Shown one piece after another: positions 45,222 through 54,342 of a stretch of DNA of 64,000 bases. Location of the stretch: positions 2,356,001 through 2,420,000 of the forward strand of contig NZ_VOQS01000005.1 in the NCBI RefSeq assembly GCF_007995085.1, given 5' to 3'. Both the position numbers and the translations under genes were made by a program. Within the stretch, counting starts at the first letter, position 1, and each line of letters opens with the position of its first letter. Under the pieces are notes generated by a model. It ran no database searches. It worked only from the letters and a program-made list of their open reading frames with translations, and was not told the DNA's origin. This DNA comes from Paraburkholderia azotifigens. GTDB taxonomy: Bacteria > Pseudomonadota > Gammaproteobacteria > Burkholderiales > Burkholderiaceae.

Positions 45222-46349
45222 TCACATCGATGATTCGTTGCGCTGCCAGTCGTGCAACGACAGGCTTTCCGCGATACCGTCTCCGTCGAAAACGGTCTGT
45301 GCGATCTTCAGATAGCGCTCGGCCGTGTCGCGCAACGTATAGCCGTCCAGTGCGCGATGCGAGCGAGGCGCATGCAGTGCGTCGAGCAACGCGCGCGCAT
45401 AGGTCGAAGGATTCATCGTATCGACGAGCGACACGCCGGCGAAATCGCGCGCGAATTCGAAGGCCGCGATCCGGCTCGCCACTACGGGAATACCCGACGC
45501 GAGTGCTTCGAGGAAGCCGATGCTGTGCGCCTCCATATGAGAGGGCATGGCGAACACATGCGAGGTCTGCAGAATGCTGGCGACATTCGATACGGGGCCG
45601 CACAGTGTGACCCGATCGGCCAGATTCAAACGGTGCACGAGATTCATGGCCATATCGTGATAGGCCAGACTTTCGACCACGCCATAAAAGACCAGACGCG
45701 CGTCGGGCTCGTGCTGCAGGACGATTTCGAACGCGTGAATAGTTTCGAGGTGGCCTTTGTCGACGACATAGCGGCCCAGTTGCACGATTTGCCGTGAAGT
45801 ACTGGAGACGTCGAAGGCGGGCGCAGGCGCGGCGTTCTCGAAGCGGGGCAGGTCGACGCCATTGGGAATCACCGTCACGCACGGATGCGGGCCGACTTCG
45901 CGCAGATAATCGCGCGTGTTTTGCGGCGACACGCCGACGACGACCTTTGCGCGGTGCGACAGCATTCGCTCGGCCCATTTCAGCTTGGGATTGGCGAAGT
46001 CGTTGGAGCCCGAATGCATCACATAGACGACGGGCGCAACGCCGGGCAGAAGCCGTACGTAGAGCGCGGCGAGCGTGGCGTGCGCGATGATGATGTCGGG
46101 CCGGAAGCGCCGTATGCAACGCCAGAGATGCTTGAGGCGTCCCACCCTCCCAAGCGGCGCATCGGGAAAGTCGCACTGTACGCCTGCAGCCGCGAGTTCG
46201 CCGCGGCTATGATCGAAGTCCGCCAGCTGCGGTTGCATCGACGTGATGCAGACATCGTGGCCACTCTCCCTGTGCTGGATCGCGAGACCCTTTGCGAGGA
46301 TCTCCGCACCCGACAACCGTGGCGCATAAACAACCTGTAGTATCCGCAC
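45222..46349 (-). CDS. GT4 glycosyltransferase
   Basis: 375 residues, cytosolic or membrane-associated. GT-B fold: LQVVYAPRLSGAEILAKGLA at the N-terminus (acceptor side), VVYVMHSGSNDFANPKLKWA, VVVGVSPQNTRDYLREVG, CVTVIPNGVDLPRF, then the donor-binding half VQLGRYVVDKGHLETIHAFE, LCGPVSNVASILQTSHVFAM, PSHMEAHSIGFLEALASGIP. The E-x7-E pattern in HMEAHSIGFLEA is the family's donor site. Retaining mechanism by family. With the PIG-L protein and a second GT4 it forms a small glycan island (see findings). Donor and acceptor unknown. Confidence 0.88.
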   Translation of the reverse strand: MRILQVVYAPRLSGAEILAKGLAIQHRESGHDVCITSMQPQLADFDHSRGELAAAGVQCDFPDAPLGRVGRLKHLWRCIRRFRPDIIIAHATLAALYVRLLPGVAPVVYVMHSGSNDFANPKLKWAERMLSHRAKVVVGVSPQNTRDYLREVGPHPCVTVIPNGVDLPRFENAAPAPAFDVSSTSRQIVQLGRYVVDKGHLETIHAFEIVLQHEPDARLVFYGVVESLAYHDMAMNLVHRLNLADRVTLCGPVSNVASILQTSHVFAMPSHMEAHSIGFLEALASGIPVVASRIAAFEFARDFAGVSLVDTMNPSTYARALLDALHAPRSHRALDGYTLRDTAERYLKIAQTVFDGDGIAESLSLHDWQRNESSM

Positions 46350-46587
46350 GTATCACCATTCCGAATGTGGCTTGTACTTGGAGAACGGCTCGCTGAACCG
46401 TGGAACTCTTTTTCTTGTAGCGTACGGTGCTTCGTTCGATCGTCGTTCGCTGCGATCGACTTATGTTGATATACCATACACAACCGGTTCAATGCGATTC
46501 GGTCAAGCACTAGTCGTTGCTGGACACGCACATTCTCTCCAGATCTGAAATAACCGTAATCTTCATTTGAATAGAATTTCGGTCGAT

Positions 46588-48966
46588 CTATTGAACGAGA
46601 CGTTCGAGCCAGAGCGATTCCGAGTAAACGGCCGGTAGCGGAAAAACTTCCATGGGAGTGGCTGGCAGTTCTTTTCTGTCAAACACATAACGCGCGAGCG
46701 CGGACTTACCGGCAGAGAAGAATGTGTTGGTCAACGGTACGTCGGTACGTTCGTAGAAGAAGAGCGCCGCGCTGTTTGCGTCGTGAAGAACGGCCGGCGT
46801 GGCGTCCTGCCACCGGATATCGCGCAGGTATGCGAGTAAAACCGGCGCGGACATGGGGCGAGCGAGATTCCATTTCCACACATCCACGCCACCCGGTTCG
46901 GCAAAATGCGGCACCGCAATGACAATCGACATGTCCGTGCCGGCGTCGCTCGCGAAGCGCGTCGAGTCACGCTTGAATTGCGAGGAAAGAAGAAGCGGTG
47001 CTCCAGTATTCCAGCCGCCATTGTCAAGGAAGAATGGCGTCACCGATATACGGCGTTTGTCGTCGGTCGATTGAATCGCAATAAAGGGGGCGAATGCTTT
47101 TCGCTCGCTTCTCAACGACAGAAGTTGCACCCCTGATTTAAAGCGCGCGGAGTCGAGCACTTTTGTCTGCTCAATATGTCCCGCGCGATTCGCACCTACC
47201 GTCCATAGCTCGACGGTCTTGTCCGGTCTTTGCATTGCAACCAGTACTTTTTCGTTCGGGGATTCCCTGGTCGAATAGGCAATGTACTGCTGCGCCCGGT
47301 CAGCGGGTATTCTTTCATCGCTCTGAAACCATAGCGTGGGCGCGAGAAAACGGTTGCCGTTGCTCTTCAATAGCCAGAACGCGGAGCCGCCTTTTCGCGG
47401 CGTAACGACCATCAAGTCGGCGCGGCCGTCGCCGTTGAAGTCGCCGACCAGATAGCGCGCACTGTCGAAGCACAAAGTCTCGGCATTGCACGTCGGCTGC
47501 GTCGCGCGGCTGTCGAAGTGAATTGCATTCGCATACCAGTTCTCAGGCTCGTCGGGTTTGCTCAATATCGAAGTCTGAACAAGGACGTCGAAGCCGGGCC
47601 CGTCGGGACGTCTTTGAATGTAGATGGCCGAGGGCGTCCCTTGTCCCGCTACATCGCCGTACATCGCGCCCGCGAGGCGAAGGTCGGTGGACCAGCTCGG
47701 ACGCGCCGCGGACCATCGATAACGGGTCGTCAATGAAGCGCATCCGCGGATATGAAGCCGGTTGTTCTCTTCGCCAAGGCATCGCCGGGAAGGGGTAAAT
47801 ATCAGGCCAAAATCCCAGGGCGTCCAACGTTGTGATGCATTCCATTCTTCACACGGTTCTTCTGCGAGCGTGCCGTCGTGTTCGCCTACGCATAGCCCCG
47901 TTGAAGCGGACACGAGTGCCGCGTTGTGCGCATTGCCCGGATAGGCAGGACGCGGTAACCATGTCCACTGCTGGGCGGTCATATCGTCGCAAGGAGCGAG
48001 TGCAGGCTGGTGTCCGGCGCCGCGCGAAGTGAGGCATTGATTGGCCCCTGTGTTGAACAGAACCGAAGGCAGCGCGACGAAGTCCTGCTGTTTGTGGAGC
48101 GTCGTATCGTTGCGAACGTAATTGCGCAATATCCAGTTCCCGTCCCATTGGTATTCGCCGAATACATGCGCGAAGTCGTTTCCGTCGACAGAGAAATAGC
48201 TCGCCGCTACGTCGCGCTTACGTTGCGCTTCGTCGCCGAACAGCGTCGCCGGCCAGGTGCCCGTCGGATACGTGACGTAGTAGCCGATGGGAAGGGATCG
48301 CCCCAGCGTTTGCGCGACGTGGCGTGTGATGCGGGCAGCGTAGATGTGATCGGGGTGCTCGATGAACGGAACCGTGTCCGGGTTGAGTGTCGCGATGCGC
48401 GTGGCGTCTTGCAGGATCGTCCTCAATACGGCCGAGAGCGAGTCGCGCGTGTAGCGCGCGGCCGGAAGTTCTCCGCCGCCCATCGGGTACGTGGTCAGCG
48501 CTGCGCCCTGATCCCATAGCAATGCGAGCGGCACGCGGCCGCCGCGAACCGCGCCACCGGGCAGTCGAAGCTCGAGTAGCCGCACGCGCGGTTGCGCTTT
48601 CAATATGAGTTGAAAAACAGGCTTTCCCGCGATTCGTATGGTCGACTCATCCCACGAATTCGACACACCGGCGGCGCGCGCATAGGCGAGACGCGAGGCT
48701 TCTTCACGCTTCTGCACATACGCGAAGTTCGCGCCGTTGGCGCCGCCGATCAGATGAACCGTCGTGACACACCATCCGGCGCGTAAATGTTCGCTGATGG
48801 CGGGCTCGATGAACAGCAGATCGTCGTCGAGATGCGCGACGACCGTGACCAGCGTGCCGGCGCTGCAATCGGCAGTCGATGCACGCGCAGTCGCGACGAA
48901 AACGGAGACCAGGCAGAGAAGAAAAAGGACAACGCGTGACAGCCGGAAAAGTGGCGACGTATTCAT
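46588..48966 (-). CDS. Secreted PIG-L-type deacetylase with ricin-lectin and FG-GAP-like regions
   Basis: About 792 residues from ATG 48966. After a signal peptide (LLCLVSVFVATARAS) comes a PIG-L/LmbE domain (about 35-290): TVVAHLDDDLLFIEP is the metal site (usual AHPDDE, here AHLDDD) and EHPDHIYAARI gives the two later His. From about 300 a ricin-B-like beta-trefoil follows (NTGANQCLTSRGAGHQPALA, CDDMTAQQWTW, SQRWTPW), then an FG-GAP-like repeat (YLVGDFNGDGRADLMVVTPR). PIG-L enzymes remove acetyl groups from GlcNAc. A secreted, lectin-bearing version suggests an extracellular glycan substrate. Flanked by GT4 genes. Confidence 0.8.
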   Translation of the reverse strand: MNTSPLFRLSRVVLFLLCLVSVFVATARASTADCSAGTLVTVVAHLDDDLLFIEPAISEHLRAGWCVTTVHLIGGANGANFAYVQKREEASRLAYARAAGVSNSWDESTIRIAGKPVFQLILKAQPRVRLLELRLPGGAVRGGRVPLALLWDQGAALTTYPMGGGELPAARYTRDSLSAVLRTILQDATRIATLNPDTVPFIEHPDHIYAARITRHVAQTLGRSLPIGYYVTYPTGTWPATLFGDEAQRKRDVAASYFSVDGNDFAHVFGEYQWDGNWILRNYVRNDTTLHKQQDFVALPSVLFNTGANQCLTSRGAGHQPALAPCDDMTAQQWTWLPRPAYPGNAHNAALVSASTGLCVGEHDGTLAEEPCEEWNASQRWTPWDFGLIFTPSRRCLGEENNRLHIRGCASLTTRYRWSAARPSWSTDLRLAGAMYGDVAGQGTPSAIYIQRRPDGPGFDVLVQTSILSKPDEPENWYANAIHFDSRATQPTCNAETLCFDSARYLVGDFNGDGRADLMVVTPRKGGSAFWLLKSNGNRFLAPTLWFQSDERIPADRAQQYIAYSTRESPNEKVLVAMQRPDKTVELWTVGANRAGHIEQTKVLDSARFKSGVQLLSLRSERKAFAPFIAIQSTDDKRRISVTPFFLDNGGWNTGAPLLLSSQFKRDSTRFASDAGTDMSIVIAVPHFAEPGGVDVWKWNLARPMSAPVLLAYLRDIRWQDATPAVLHDANSAALFFYERTDVPLTNTFFSAGKSALARYVFDRKELPATPMEVFPLPAVYSESLWLERLVQ

Positions 48967-49421
48967 ATGATTGCGATCGTCCCTGTTCTTCTTGGTATTG
49001 TTCCCGAGAGCCGTCATAGACGGGATGAAGTAGCCTCGCCTTGTTTACCCGCAACATCGAAGGGCCTGCTCTGCTTACGTTTTTGAAAGAACGGTCTTTT
49101 ATGAGGGAATGAAATGAATGCGAATACATCGCAAACCCGCATATGAAGATCAGTCTATCTTTGTGAGCCACTTTTTAATAGCGAGTAGTGTGCACGTATT
49201 AAGCGATGATTGTATTGTTCCGAACAGCCATTAATAGACAAATTGCTGTCACGAGTAGCAATACATACAAACGAAATGCGCCACACGTAATAGAGTAAGT
49301 GGCGGCTGGCGTGGCGTTCGCCAGTAGTCTGAACAATCGAGAGCATCGTCGAATCAATAATGGCATCCCTGCGTGTCGGCGCGTCGAGGGTCTCTGCCAA
49401 TAGCAGCATTTTGAGGACGTC
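48967..49421. other. AT-rich divergent intergenic region
   Basis: About 450 bases, clearly richer in A/T than both flanking genes, particularly 49160-49300. It must hold promoters for the minus-strand PIG-L gene and the plus-strand GT4 gene. No gene, tRNA or clear box sequence was found. Confidence 0.45.
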
Positions 49422-50612
49422 ATGCGGATGCTGTTCGTTATCGGTCACCTGGGTGACTACCATGTGCCACGCTACGAAGCGCTGATGCGACTTGCGGCCA
49501 GACGCGGCGATGAAGTCTGTCTCGTCGAAGTATTCGGTCGATCAGGTTTCTATGCGTTTCCGCAAACGCGCCGTGCGTCGTTTTTCGAGCAGCGTCACGA
49601 GCGGGTCACTACCCTGGAGAAAGATGTCAGCGACGCAGGCGGCCGCTGGTTGAGCGTGTTTGCGCAACTGACTGCGATCGTCAGGCAAGTCGAGCCCGAC
49701 GTGGTTGTCACGTTGGGCTACGACACGCCGTATTCGTTGTGGCTCTGTTTCGTCAGAAGGTTCACGCGGCCCTTTGGGCTGATCTACATGTCGGACTCCA
49801 AAGCCGACGACGGATTGCGCAGCAACATCAAGGAATGGCTTAAACGGCGGCTGGTGCGACGCTTCGATGGCGCGCTCGTTGCAGGCGAAAGGCATCGCGA
49901 CTATGCGGAGTTTCTTGGCATTCCGCGCTGGCGCTCGCGCGTGGGCTTCGATGTGATCGATGTCGACCAGTTTTCGCACCGCGCGCAGGCTGCTTATTCG
50001 ACTGCGGACGAGGTACGCGGCTTGCGCGGCTTGCCGCGCCGTTACGTGTTGTGTGTGAGCCGCTTCGTCGCGCGCAAGAACGTGGACGTCGTGATCAATG
50101 CGTTCGCCAGTTCCCGTCTCGCGGATCAGGCAATCGAACTGGTTCTGATCGGGAAAGGACGCGACGAACTGGCGCTGAGAAACCTCGTCTCGCAGCGCGA
50201 ACTCGACGGTAGCGTGCGCTTTCTCGATGCGTTGCCGAACGCCGACATGCCTGCGATCTACGGACTTGCCGATTTCGTCGTGCTGGCGAGCGAGTTCGAT
50301 CAATGGGGTCTCTGCATCAACGAGGCGTTCGCGGCATCGCGCACTGCGATCGTCACACATACGTGCGGCGTGGCGCGCGAACTCGTATTAAACGGCGTCA
50401 ACGGCTATGTCATCGAGCCCGGCAACGCGGATATCCTCGCGGCGCGCATGCGGACGCTCGCGCTTGACGATGCGCTGCGCGAACGATTGTCGGCGCGCGC
50501 GCGGCTGACTGTCGAGCAATGGAAGCCTTCCGTCTTCGCGACCAATCTGATGGAACTCGCCGACTGCGTGGTCGATTCCGATGAAGTCGTTTCGCGAGCC
50601 GAGCATGAATAA
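49422..50612 (+). CDS. GT4 glycosyltransferase
   Basis: 396 residues from ATG 49422, with GAGGACG upstream. GT-B fold: MLFVIGHLGDYHVPRYEALM, VVVTLGYDTPYSLWLCFVRR, FGLIYMSDSKADDG, GALVAGERHRDYAEFLGIP, RYVLCVSRFVARKNVDVVIN, LVLIGKGRDELALRNLVSQR, and VLASEFDQWGLCINEAFAAS with the acidic donor-site pair. Start of a short unit with the small gene at 50660. Likely adds a sugar to a lipid-linked or secreted glycan. Donor not predictable. Confidence 0.87.
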   Translation: MRMLFVIGHLGDYHVPRYEALMRLAARRGDEVCLVEVFGRSGFYAFPQTRRASFFEQRHERVTTLEKDVSDAGGRWLSVFAQLTAIVRQVEPDVVVTLGYDTPYSLWLCFVRRFTRPFGLIYMSDSKADDGLRSNIKEWLKRRLVRRFDGALVAGERHRDYAEFLGIPRWRSRVGFDVIDVDQFSHRAQAAYSTADEVRGLRGLPRRYVLCVSRFVARKNVDVVINAFASSRLADQAIELVLIGKGRDELALRNLVSQRELDGSVRFLDALPNADMPAIYGLADFVVLASEFDQWGLCINEAFAASRTAIVTHTCGVARELVLNGVNGYVIEPGNADILAARMRTLALDDALRERLSARARLTVEQWKPSVFATNLMELADCVVDSDEVVSRAEHE

Positions 50613-50659
50613 AGCACGGGGTCATGCGATCCACGTGCGATCTTTGCAGGGAGATAATC

Positions 50660-50845
50660 ATGAATGAGCCGGATGGCTTTCAGGTGCACACGCCGTTTTA
50701 CCTTTGCATGATGGCCGACGAGCAGGATGAAGCGCTCGCGGATGTGATGACGTTGGCGCAGCCGGACGGCGAGTGCGGACTCGGCGCGGCACTCGACGCG
50801 CTTGCCGAGATTCACCAACTCGTGAAGAGTTATCTCGGAGCCTGA
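50660..50845 (+). CDS. Small hypothetical protein downstream of the glycosyltransferase
   Basis: 61 residues from ATG 50660 with GGGAG upstream. The sequence is acidic (YLCMMADEQDEALADVMTLA) and cytosolic, with no known domain. The gap to the GT4 stop is 47 bases. Its last 16 bases overlap the 3' end of the convergent LysR gene. Ribosome site and composition support it as real. Confidence 0.55.
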   Translation: MNEPDGFQVHTPFYLCMMADEQDEALADVMTLAQPDGECGLGAALDALAEIHQLVKSYLGA

Positions 50846-51753
50846 TTCGAGAACATGCCGCAGATCGCGTCGCGCAGCCATGCAATGCCGGGATCGGCAG
50901 AGAACTGGATGTGCGTGTGCACCTGAATTTCGATGGGCGGCAATGAAAAGGGCAATGGCAGAATTCGAAATGCCTTGTTCCTGTTGAAGCGCAGCGCGAT
51001 GCTCTTCGGAAAGATGACGGCGAGATCGGTGTTCTGAACGATCTCGGGCGCGACGACGAAATGCGGCAGCCGCAACACGATATCGCGGCGCAGATTTAAC
51101 TCCTCCAGCCATTGCTCGACCATCCGGTGACCGGTGGCATTCGTACTGGCGTACACGTAGCGCAGCGCGGCAAGATCGTCTTTGGTCGGTTGACGTTTGC
51201 GCAGCGGGTGCCCGGCGCGGACTACGCACACATGCTCGTCGACGAATAGCGTCTGGCTCACGCAGCCTGGGTCCAGACCCGGCACGTAGCCGAGCGCCAG
51301 ATCGATTTCGCCGCTGCGCATTGCCGCGCTCACGGCCTCCACGGAGAAATTCACGACGTCGATGCGTATGCCGGGCGCCGTGCTGTCGATCATCGCAAGC
51401 AGCGGCGGCAGGAAATAGAACTCTGACATGTCCGACATCGACACGCGAAACACACGATGCGCCGTTGCGGGATCGAACTTCGCAAGCTGTTGAACCGCGA
51501 CGTTGATGATGCCGAAGGCCTGCGCGAGCGGCGCATGCAGGCGGAGCGCGGCATCGGTGGGCACCATTCCTGCTGGCGTGCGGACGAACAGCGGATCGTC
51601 GAACAGCGTGCGCAAGCGGCGCAGCGCGTGACTAACGGCGGGCTGCGTGAGCCCGAGCCGTTCGCCCGCTGCCGTCAGGCTGCGCAGATCGGAAATGGCC
51701 AGAAACACGCGGAGAAGATTCAGGTCCGTGATGCCGTGCGGCGTCTTTGTCAT
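50830..51753 (-). CDS. LysR-family regulator of the monooxygenase operon
   Basis: 307 residues. Winged-helix N-terminus: DLNLLRVFLAISDLRSLTAA, GLTQPAVSHALRRLRTLF, DDPLFVRTPAGMVPT. The effector domain starts RVFRVSMSDMSEFYFLPPLL. The HTH is of the NahR/LinR type that regulates aromatic catabolism. It lies 91 bases downstream of the EthD-like gene on the same strand, as the last gene of the monooxygenase group, and probably controls it. Effector unknown. Confidence 0.88.
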   Translation of the reverse strand: MTKTPHGITDLNLLRVFLAISDLRSLTAAGERLGLTQPAVSHALRRLRTLFDDPLFVRTPAGMVPTDAALRLHAPLAQAFGIINVAVQQLAKFDPATAHRVFRVSMSDMSEFYFLPPLLAMIDSTAPGIRIDVVNFSVEAVSAAMRSGEIDLALGYVPGLDPGCVSQTLFVDEHVCVVRAGHPLRKRQPTKDDLAALRYVYASTNATGHRMVEQWLEELNLRRDIVLRLPHFVVAPEIVQNTDLAVIFPKSIALRFNRNKAFRILPLPFSLPPIEIQVHTHIQFSADPGIAWLRDAICGMFSNQAPR

Positions 51754-51844
51754 GTCGTTCGGATCTCGGCCGTATCGGCGTCCGACTTACGCTCGGTGAG
51801 TCGCCCGCGCTGTTGAACCGAACGGCATGCGCGGTCCGGTGCTG

Positions 51845-52543
51845 TCACTTGCGCGTCAGATTACCGTAAATGCTGCGCATCGGGTAATGCGGAGTGGGGC
51901 CGCCATACGGCGGAAACGAATCGAAATCCGCTTTCATGCGAGTGCGCACAGTCGATGCGAGCGCGGCATCGAGCGCGGCGATATCGTCGAATACGACCTT
52001 GTTGCGTTGCATGGCTGTCGCGCGTGCATGGCGCAAACCCGTCCGATAGTCGATGCGCGTGTAGATTTCCAGCTCGCGAATGCCGGGGAGTCGCGCCATC
52101 AGCGGCGGATGATGTGTCATGTAATGCGTGAGCCAGGCATTGAAGTCGTCTGCTTCTCCTTCGTAGCCGACGAGGTACGTGCAGCGCTCGTCGTGTGCTT
52201 CGGACGCGTGCGGATGCGGCGTGGAGAATTTGCGGACGGCCATCGCCTGCTGATGCAGCGTGCCATTCGATGCATGTTCCGCGATGCTGTCAGCGGCCGT
52301 CGCGATCGCATGGCCTGGTTGTAGCGCCGTCTCCAGTTGGTCAAGGTCGTCGAAATACCACTGCGTGACGCAGAAAGGCGCTGGCGCCGCATGCGAGCTA
52401 GCGACGGCGGGAACGTGCAAGACGAAGCGCTTCAAGCCCGCCGCTTCACGCGCAACGGACTGCAAGCGCGAGATGTCCGAACGATCGAATGCGCGCGCCT
52501 GACCGGTCTCGCCGATCAGAAAGAAGCAGACCTCCACACTCAC
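51845..52543 (-). CDS. Two-domain dimeric alpha-beta-barrel (EthD-like) protein
   Basis: 232 residues. Two ferredoxin-like halves: SVEVCFFLIGETGQARAFDR to about 110, and CTYLVGYEGEADDFNAWLTH, PGIRELEIYTRIDYRTGLRH to the end. The W-x3-YMxxHHP... pattern (AWLTHYMTHHPPLMARLPGI) is typical of EthD-type dimeric alpha-beta barrels, some of which are cofactor-free oxygenases. Its stop-side neighbour is LysR; its ATG overlaps the stop of the flavin reductase gene by four bases (ATGA), so the two are translationally coupled. It may act on the monooxygenase product. Confidence 0.6.
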   Translation of the reverse strand: MSVEVCFFLIGETGQARAFDRSDISRLQSVAREAAGLKRFVLHVPAVASSHAAPAPFCVTQWYFDDLDQLETALQPGHAIATAADSIAEHASNGTLHQQAMAVRKFSTPHPHASEAHDERCTYLVGYEGEADDFNAWLTHYMTHHPPLMARLPGIRELEIYTRIDYRTGLRHARATAMQRNKVVFDDIAALDAALASTVRTRMKADFDSFPPYGGPTPHYPMRSIYGNLTRK

Positions 52544-53064
52544 CTCGCGCGCTGAGTCGAAACGGACGCGGGCCGCGCGAGGCGATGAAACTGCCGCGCG
52601 AAATAGATCAGCCCGTCGCCGTCGGTGCGGATAGTGATATCGTCGATCTGCACGAACATGACCGAGTGCGAACCCACGCTCTTCAATTCAACGATCGTCC
52701 CTTCCAGATTCGCAATGGCGTGCGAAAGCACGGGCACGTCCGAGCGCCCCGGCGTCCACGCGTGACGTGCGAAGCGCTCGTCCATCGCGCATGCGGTCAT
52801 GCCCGCGAAATCGCGTGCGAGTTCCTGATATTCGCCCGCCAGCACATTGATACAGACGCTGCGGTTCGCACGCAGCACATCGTGCACGTAACTGGTCTGG
52901 TTGATACAGACGAGCATCGTCGGCGGCGAGTCCGTCACCGAGCAGACGGCGCTCGCGGTGAGTCCGCAGCGTCCGCTCGGGCCGTCCGTCGTAATGACAT
53001 TGACGGCGGCGGGCAGGCACGCCATCGCGTCGCGAAAGCGGCGCTTCGTGTCTTCGTTCGTCAT
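52540..53064 (-). CDS. Flavin reductase component of a two-component monooxygenase
   Basis: 174 residues from ATG 53064, with GAGG upstream. HpaC/flavin-reductase fold: FRDAMACLPAAVNVITTDGP, GLTASAVCSVTDSPPTMLVC, INVLAGEYQELARDFAG, LEGTIVELKSVGSHSVMFVQ, and a final GLIYFARQFHRL. It supplies reduced FMN or FAD from NAD(P)H to the monooxygenase upstream (32-base gap). The stop overlaps the next start by four bases. Confidence 0.88.
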   Translation of the reverse strand: MTNEDTKRRFRDAMACLPAAVNVITTDGPSGRCGLTASAVCSVTDSPPTMLVCINQTSYVHDVLRANRSVCINVLAGEYQELARDFAGMTACAMDERFARHAWTPGRSDVPVLSHAIANLEGTIVELKSVGSHSVMFVQIDDITIRTDGDGLIYFARQFHRLARPASVSTQRAR

Positions 53065-53096
53065 TGCATGTTCCTCACGTTCGATCGCGCACGGCA

Positions 53097-54308
53097 TCAC
53101 GGATAGGGCGTAACAGGCGGAATGCCGACGAACAGCGCGCCCGACGCATCGAACGTGCCTTCGCCGAGAAACGCATGCTGCGTCACGACGATCGAATCGC
53201 GCACCAGACGCTGCAGACGGCTCTCGCGATAGATCGCCGCGATGCCAGCCATCTGATAAGCCTGCATCACGACTTCTGCGCAGACATGGGCCGCATGCGT
53301 CGCGCTCAATCGCATCAGGTTGGCCTGGCTCGGCGTGACAGGGTCGCCGGCGACGATCGTGTCCCACGCGGCCTGTGCCGACTCGTAGAAGAACGCGCGT
53401 GCGCTGCGCCATTGCGCTTCGGCTTTCGCGAGCCCCGAGCGGTAATAGCCGCGATCGGCAAGGCGCGGCGCACCCGTCGTGGTCTTCGTTGCGCCCGACA
53501 TGTCCGTCACGAGATCGAGTGCGGCGCGCGCGAGGCCGACGTTCACGGCGGCATGCACCTGAGCCTGATAGGCGACGGCGGGATAGCGGTACAGCGGTTC
53601 GTCGATCAGCGCGTGGCCGCCGCGCACGAAGGTCCATTGCGCATCGACGAACTTGTCGCGCAGACGCAGATCGTGACTGCCCGTGCCTTGCATGCCGACC
53701 ACGTTCCAGTTGTCGACGATCTCGACTTCGCTGGCGGGAAACACGGCCGTGAAGGGCTTGCCTGCGCCGGCGTCGCCCGAACTCGCGGGCGTGCCGCCGA
53801 TGCCGACGCCGATCCAGTCCGCGCCCTTGCAACCGCTCGCAAAGCGCCACTGGCCGCTCACCTTGTAGCCGCCGGGCACGTTGATCGCGGGTTGCAGCGG
53901 ATAGAGTCCGCCCGCGAATACCTGGTCCGGGCCTTTCGCATAGATCTGCGCCTGCGTTTCGAGGGGCAGCGATGCGAGGTAAGTATTCGCCGAGCCGAAC
54001 GCGGCGACCCACGCCGTCGATCCATCGGCAATCGCGATGCGTTCGAGTATCGCGAGAAACTGCGGCGGCGGCAGCGCGTCACCGCCGAAACGGCGTGGCG
54101 TGCTTGCGCGATAGATCCCCGCGCGCTTCATCTTCGCGATCATGTCGCGCGGAACGTGCGAGAGCTGATCGAACTCGTCCCGGCGCCGTTCGATCTCTTC
54201 GATCAGAACGTCGAGCGAGATGGGACCGGCATACTCGGGATAAGGCTCGGTCTCGTCGACGATGCGAGGCTCGTAAGCGTACGTCGAAATGCTGTGAAGG
54301 CTGTGCAT
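53097..54308 (-). CDS. Group D flavin-dependent monooxygenase (acyl-CoA dehydrogenase fold)
   Basis: 403 residues from ATG 54308 (a TTG at 54338 is possible). Acyl-CoA-dehydrogenase-like fold: YRASTPRRFGGDALPPPQFL, IADGSTAWVAAFGSANTYLA, GGYKVSGQWRFASGCKGADW, NWNVVGMQGTGSHDLRLRD, and a helical C-terminus ending AFLGEGTFDASGALFVGIPP. Without acyl-CoA binding features and with a linked flavin reductase, it is an oxygenase (HpaB/HsaA/IifC type) that hydroxylates an aromatic or indolic compound. IifC, the indole oxygenase, is the best guess by gene context. Confidence 0.8.
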   Translation of the reverse strand: MHSLHSISTYAYEPRIVDETEPYPEYAGPISLDVLIEEIERRRDEFDQLSHVPRDMIAKMKRAGIYRASTPRRFGGDALPPPQFLAILERIAIADGSTAWVAAFGSANTYLASLPLETQAQIYAKGPDQVFAGGLYPLQPAINVPGGYKVSGQWRFASGCKGADWIGVGIGGTPASSGDAGAGKPFTAVFPASEVEIVDNWNVVGMQGTGSHDLRLRDKFVDAQWTFVRGGHALIDEPLYRYPAVAYQAQVHAAVNVGLARAALDLVTDMSGATKTTTGAPRLADRGYYRSGLAKAEAQWRSARAFFYESAQAAWDTIVAGDPVTPSQANLMRLSATHAAHVCAEVVMQAYQMAGIAAIYRESRLQRLVRDSIVVTQHAFLGEGTFDASGALFVGIPPVTPYP

Positions 54309-54342
54309 GATGAATACGTGTTGAGTTGAATGAAGCAATCGA

